Source: Symsagittifera roscoffensis (Eukaryota; Xenacoelomorpha; Acoela; Convolutidae). From it: a stretch of DNA of 64,000 bases. This document shows positions 58,805 to 64,000 of the stretch, one piece after another. The first letter of the stretch is position 1. Each line of letters begins with the position of its first letter. Location of the stretch: the NCBI RefSeq assembly GCF_963678635.1, contig NC_087068.1, forward strand, positions 10,482,027 through 10,546,026. The letters run 5' to 3'. A model generated the notes under the pieces. That model had not been told where the DNA came from. It made no database searches and worked only from the letters and a program-made list of their open reading frames with translations. The translations under genes were made by a program, and so were the position numbers.

Positions 58805-60857
58805 GGTGTCAGGACAAAAGATACCATACCAAAAGCTCCCATGACAAAAGATACCATACCAAAAGATCCCTTGTATAAAAATCGCCCATACCATAAAATC
58901 CCATGCCAATTAAAAAGATCCCATGAATTATGAACAAAAATCATGATCAAAGTGTAAGCAGAAATAAATCTAGAGTAATGATACCTCAATTAGGTTCGCG
59001 CTATTGAAAAACAATGCAAATTTAAGATAACTAAATTTAAACTGGACCCATTTTTGGGATTAACATAGTGCCAACATGTGTTTAATTTAGTGTTAATATG
59101 GCATTGAATTAGAACAACTTAATTGAAAATGAATACACTCTGCATTCATTATCTCCCTCTTTAACTCATTGATAAGTCAAAAATGAATTCTTTTACTTGG
59201 GGAACCTCACAAAAAGGCCAAACTTTGATTATTCTTGATGGCCATGAATTTCAAAAGAAACGCGATACGAAGACAACGACACACTGGCGCTGCAGCAAAT
59301 GGAGATCGTATAAATGCCCGAAAACTTTAATCACTTCTGGGAGCGATATAATCTCACAGAGCAACGAGCATAGTCATGAGCTCAACGCAGGACGCTCAGA
59401 AGCTCGACAACTAGTTCAACAAATGAAGGAGACAGTTAGGAATCAATTAAATCCAGTAAACAGTCAGATAATCGCAGCTAGTTTGCAATTGGTGCAGGAC
59501 GAAAAAGCAACCCAACTGTCTTTGCCCTCCCGGTCGGCGCTAACGCGAACTTTAAACAGAAGTAAACAAACGACATCCCTGCCCACTATTGCCACAGATG
59601 ACCGTCATTTCGAAATACCCGATCGTTTTAAGCAATTTTGTCTTTTTGATAGCGGAAAACAAGATACGGAGCGCATATTAATTTTTGGCGACCTTGAGAA
59701 CCTCAATGCACTTAAATTGTACAACAAAACCTGGCTTGTAGACGGTACTTTCAAAATTTGCCCCAGTCAGTTTTACCAGCTGTACACTGTACACATCCAG
59801 ATTGGCGGGTTTTATCCACCTTGCGTTTACGCTCTGCTTAGCAATAAGCGCTTATCAACCTATAACAAATTCCTAACCGCACTCAAATCGCTTATCGGTG
59901 ACGTAACCCCGGAAAGAATTTTGATCGACTTTGAAATTGCGGCTCTGAGTGCTTTTACCTCTCATTACGAAACTGACATTAAGGGATGCTATTTTCACCT
60001 CTGTCAGAGTTTTATGCGAAAAATATCCGAATTGGGCCTGAAAAAGACGTACGAATCAAACAGCGAGCTAATTGTCTTATATATAACGGATATAATTGTC
60101 TTATATCCGTTCACTTGCCCATTTAAGCTATTAAATTTTGTTATAGTTTTTGCCTAATTTTTCCTAAATTTAAAATTGTTTGATCAACTTTTTTATAGAC
60201 GTCTCCTTGCACCCTCCCGGAGAACGCCGAAACGCAATACTACGACTCGCATTCAAAAATGCTGTCTCTAGCAATTTGATCCCAGAGCAATTGCTCTTAT
60301 TGACGGGAGGCTAGGTTGGGGGTAGGGGCCTGACGGCCCTTTGAGTATAGCGCCTAGCGAAAAAAAGTTGATCAAAATTGAGAATTGATATTTTTTATCA
60401 AATAGAACGGCAAGTGATTCGCAATGAAAATGATTTGAAAGCTTTAGAATTTTGCAAAAACTCAATTTCAATTTTGTACCGACTTGAATTGTCTGGAAAA
60501 TCAGGCCATTTTTAGCAAAGTTGGTTTTGATTAATTGGAAATCCTTTTCAAGTTCAATTATAGTCTAAGCTGTTTTGAAGTTTGAGTTTCATTTTAAAGG
60601 CCAAGTGATTAGCAAGGTCATTCATGTTCGAAATTTGTGCAGCAAAATTTTTGCCGTTGCTTTGATTTTAACCGACGCTTTGTTTTTGCTTTGATCGATT
60701 AACCGCTTTATTTTCAATTCTCAGGTTCTTTGTTATTTTATTATGGTATCTTATGTCGTGGGCGATTTTAGAACGAGGTATCTTTTGGAATGGTATCTTA
60801 TTGACTGGGATCTTCTCGTTTGGGATCTTAAGGTAAGGGATCTTTTGTCATGTAACC
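58805..60857 (+). mobile_element. Mutator-like (MULE) DNA transposon with long TIRs and exact TSD
   Basis: The left end GGTGTCAGGACAAAAG and the reversed right end GGTTACATGACAAAAG match at 13 of 16 bases. Inverted similarity continues for about 120 bp (58805-58925 and 60740-60857), built from short GATACC/GATCCC-type units and a shared AAAATCGCCCA box. The element is flanked by the identical 8-mer CCCTGGAC at 58797-58804 and 60858-60865. It contains a transposase of the MULE family. This makes the boundaries unusually secure. Confidence 0.88.
59183..60157 (+). pseudogene. FLYWCH/MULE transposase, truncated
   Basis: The ATG at 59183 opens 324 codons. The N-terminus has a FLYWCH-type zinc finger (HWRCSKW...YKC...NEHSHEL). 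The MULE catalytic core follows: Asp in WLVDGTF, Asp in ILIDFEIAA, and CYFHLCQ. The expected third acidic residue and C-terminal part are missing after SNSELIVLY. There, a near-direct repeat of TTGTCTTATAT introduces unrelated residues and a stop. A tail-like piece may resume at about 60198-60310 after an acceptor-like TTTTTTATAG, so an intron or an insertion are both possible. Known role: cutting and pasting the element. Confidence 0.8.
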
Positions 60858-60865
60858 CCCTGGAC

Positions 60866-61449
60866 ATATTAAGGGGTCTTTCTACTTACTCTGCCCAAAA
60901 ATCAAAACTCAAACCAAGAAAGAGAAAGAAAAAACTGATTCAGATTGTTTGAAACGGTATGTAGCAAAAGCATTGTTTGAACAACACGTTCAAAAAGCAA
61001 ATGATGTGTAGATAAGTTTGCTTTAGGCAGAATAGGTATTACGACACCGAAGAAACTATAGTCGCTGTACCCAGTACCAATGAGAACATGATTTCATAAC
61101 TTGCTTCAAAATGTGCTGCTGTTGCGTAGTTAAATGACTGTTACACAAAATACACAAACTATTTTCAATTTTTATTTTCAAAGTTTGTTTGTCCTTTTTT
61201 TGTGGAAATTCGTGTTCCTGGAAATGTTGAAGCTACTTCAGCTATTGAGAAGTTAAAATTTGGCTTGGTTTCACTTGTCTAGAACAAACTGAAAGTGGCG
61301 AGAAAGCTCGTGTAGAGATTAGTATTGGTTATCAATTAGAATTTTTAGACGTAGTTGGTTTTATAATCATAGCAACATGAACAAAATGTCTTCTACAAGA
61401 TATCTTAAACTCATTTAAAAAAATTGAAATAGTTTTTCGATGTCCTGGA
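60866..61449. other. No recognisable gene
   Basis: AT-rich DNA between the MULE and LINE relics. No long ORF, RNA gene or repeat was recognised. Confidence 0.45.
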
Positions 61450-62460
61450 GAGCTTAGAAAAGCACAGCTGAATTGTATCGCCTTAAATAATAATCGTGAT
61501 AATCGTAGTAGTAGGGTTCAAGCACCTTCATTATGAAAAAAATCTGAAGTGCTGAAAAGTTCATGAGTTTGTTTTTTACAAACAATTGAGTTAGCAGTTT
61601 TTTCTGGAAGAAACTGCATTCTCTCTGTTTGTCGATTTCAGGGCAAGGGGGAGAAGTATTCAAAAACTTAGGACCAGCAATTGAAAAAGTTTGCATTCCA
61701 GACGCATTACGCAATTTCGGAGCCTTTAAGTCAGTACAGCTCTTTTCATCCCTCGCTGGATTCTAAAGAAGCAAAAAGCACAGGTTTCAAAAATCAAGGA
61801 GCTGAGTACGGAATCCCAGGGAGAATTCGAATAAGTTTCAAAAGTGTATCTTTGTTTGAAACATTCCGGTCTTGCTCCAAAATGATTTTCTTACCCAACT
61901 TTGTTCACCAAATTGTTTTTGATCCATCTCATCCAGCTTACTTTTTCAAAGTTGCGAAGAGTTTTTGTGATCGAGAATGTCGAAGGCAGCTGACGAATCT
62001 TTTGTCTTTCACCCACAATCTAATAAACGAACCACATAGCTGGAAACATGGAGGAGAGCAATTTCGGATGAAAGAAATTTGCGGTAGTCAGATTGCCTGC
62101 TATCAAACAAATTTGAATCTTTAGTGTATTTTGTAATCTGTTCGATATCAAGTTTCTCGAAAGCCTTCGTGAGAAAGGGAACATTTGTGATAGGCCAATA
62201 ATGACCGGTTAGTTTATTCAGAAGAGACTTTGTTTTTGTCTCTTCATGATGTGAAGACACCGGATACAAAATTGTGATTTAATAATGATCCAGAGGGAAT
62301 AAATCATCAGGGACAACACTTTCTTGAACTGCCCAACTGAACATGGATCTGCAGGAGAATTGGCATTGGATTGGTTCTTCGAATCTTTTGTTAAGTTCTC
62401 TGGAGTTTCATGGACAAACAAAAAAAACAGAACTTAACAGTCTTATAGTTAGATCTGGAC
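61450..62460 (-). pseudogene. LINE reverse transcriptase relic
   Basis: Minus-strand pieces in three frames give non-LTR RT landmarks in order: YWPITNVPFLTKAFEKL, RQSDYRKFLSSEIALL, SAAFDILDHK, and near the end GMQTFSIAGPKFLN, as in CR1/Jockey-like RTs. The YxDD region is not clear. Several stops and frameshifts are present, so it is inactive. Confidence 0.75.
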
Positions 62461-62694
62461 TTGGGTCAATTTAACAAGGTTGAAAAATTGAAATTTAAAC
62501 AGACCGAAAGTGGACAGTTCGAAAATTACAAAATATTTTCAATTCATTTGCGGTGACCTTCAATGAGAAACAGTCGGTTCTAAGCTGCTCTTTTTTGCTT
62601 GTCACGAATTTAAAACATCGCACACTTATTCAATGGCGAATCTCAATACTTAATTCGATGAAATAAAAGATACAGAAAGCATTGATCCAATAGA

Positions 62695-63230
62695 TTGAAA
62701 GACCTATTACAAGGGCTAATTGAGAATGTAAACACTAAGGATGATATCATTGTTGGGTTGCAAAATCGGGTGCATTTTCTAGAGAATAAAGTTAATGAAA
62801 TGGAAAGATATAGTTCAAAAGATTGTGTTATTTTCCAACATTTACCTTTACGTTCCGGAAATTTTACCCAAGATGTCCTGGCTTTTTTTAAAGACGTTAT
62901 GGGCGTGGAGGTGAACAGCTACGACCTTAAGGCATGCCATCCCCTCGGCCCTGTGGGTCAAAACCAATGTGTGGTTATAGTGAAATTTGTCCACTTTGAT
63001 TTAAAAAACGGAATTTTTGGCAGAAAAAAGTTATTGAAAGATTTTTTGCACCCTGTAAATAAGCAACCAGTGTCTATAACAGAGAGACTTACTCAGCGCA
63101 ATTCAGAGCTTCTTGATTATTCTCGGGGTTTGGGAATGAACACAGTTATATGTAATTGTGCTCTTCAATTAAGCAGATGGTGGATTTCAAAGGCACAACT
63201 TAGTTGATATGAAGGATGCTGATCAAACTT
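62695..63230 (+). pseudogene. LINE ORF1-like protein (coiled coil plus RNA-binding fold)
   Basis: About 170 codons. There is a short coiled coil (LQNRVHFLENKVNEMERYSS), then a segment like the RRM-type domain of LINE ORF1 proteins (CVVIVKF...ITERLTQRNSELL). The start is not a clear ATG, and the frame breaks near 63180. Such proteins bind element RNA. Confidence 0.6.
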
Positions 63231-63589
63231 TCAAAAATTAGAATGCAATGATGGCAAGACAGGCAAATATTGTTAGAAAACAAAATCCTCGAGTGGTACA
63301 AAATAATCAATACAACTTTTCTCGCCCTCCTATTATTTTAGTGAGGAAACGTGACATAGAAATAACCCCGAATATTGTGGAAAGAAATCAACTGATCGAT
63401 GAATTGTACAGTAGGCTACCAGATCCCGTCAAATTGGTGTAATTTGTGGAGTCACTTCAAAGAGATTCTTTACAGTCCAATTTCGTCAACAACGGAAATA
63501 AAACTAATGAAAATGATTTTGATTAGTGGCAAAAGCATTTCAACTCTATTTACAGTTTTTCGCCGTAATTCTCTTTTGATTTTTTTTTA

Positions 63590-64000
63590 AGAAAAAACAT
63601 TTTGCGAGATATTACTGACCTGACAACAATGCAAACTGCATTTTTCCTGAATGTTCAATCCATAAGAGCCCATCATGACCAATTATCAGTTTTAATTGAA
63701 TCCTTTGATAACAAGCCTGAAACATGGCTCTCGGACAATGATCCTTTTGGCATTGATGACTTAAAAGGTTATGACATTTAAGAGGTGGGGACGTTGCAGC
63801 TTTCATTAAAACTGGCCTTAACTATAGTTATTTCAAATTACCAGTCAGTTTAGAGCACATCGTTATCAAAATGTGTTTTGTCGATCACCCTCCACTAAAT
63901 GTACGCTCAATATAGCGTCCACCAAGTCTCATTGACTATAAAAATCTTCTGCTTTCTTTTGATTTAGAAGTTCAAAAGATCGAGCCAACTAGAGTAACTA
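63590..64000 (+). pseudogene. LINE ORF2 start: endonuclease N-terminus, cut by window end
   Basis: AFFLNVQSIRAHHDQLSVLI, then TWLSDNDP, then GYDI and RGGDVAAFIKTGLNYSY are the opening motifs of the apurinic-type endonuclease of LINE ORF2. A stop follows GYDI, so it is broken. It continues past 64000 and is on the opposite strand to the RT relic at 61450-62460. Confidence 0.7.

Overview
The window is nuclear DNA from an invertebrate animal. It is AT-rich and crowded with transposons. Its genes are split by GT-AG introns, and the two host genes (EGF-repeat/EMI and RING/AIG1-GTPase) are metazoan-type; I cannot name the species. No bacterial operons, CRISPR arrays or rRNA were seen. Gene models were built by reading splice sites on the minus strand and requiring reading phase to be kept across every junction.

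Layout from left to right. (1) 1-10474, minus strand: a decayed Ty3/gypsy-like retrotransposon in the order gag, protease-RT-RNase H, integrase, then a third ORF with hydrophobic segments. Its leader and probably one LTR lie in about 10475-12960; no paired LTR is visible. (2) 12.9-17.2 kb: repeat-only DNA with a 45-bp-scale tandem array, a long foldback, and copies of three short repeat families called A, B and C here. (3) 17195-24604, minus strand: a four-exon gene predicted to encode about 773 residues: atypical RING finger, AIG1/GIMAP-type GTPase, long coiled coil, and an unrecognised C-terminal domain. (4) 24.7-27.2 kb: no recognisable gene. (5) 27194-55518, minus strand: a 28-exon gene predicted to encode about 2737 residues: signal peptide, short EMI-like segment, dozens of EGF-like modules (about two dozen in one 2943-bp exon), and a six-cysteine C-terminal region without a transmembrane segment. 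Its introns hold repeats, a retroelement relic, a tRNA-like segment and a 308-bp tandem duplication that copied a splice acceptor. (6) 55.5-64 kb: repeats A and C, a Mutator-like element with matching ends, an exact 8-bp target duplication and a broken FLYWCH/MULE transposase, then two LINE fragments in opposite orientation.

The two host genes are both on the minus strand, tandem and about 2.6 kb apart. The upstream one looks like a secreted adhesion, matrix or recognition protein of the Draper/MEGF style. The downstream one looks like an intracellular GTPase joined to a possible ubiquitin-ligase module. A functional link between them is not shown by the sequence. The most notable item is the RING-AIG1-coiled-coil fusion; repeat family A also has the architecture of a non-autonomous Helentron.
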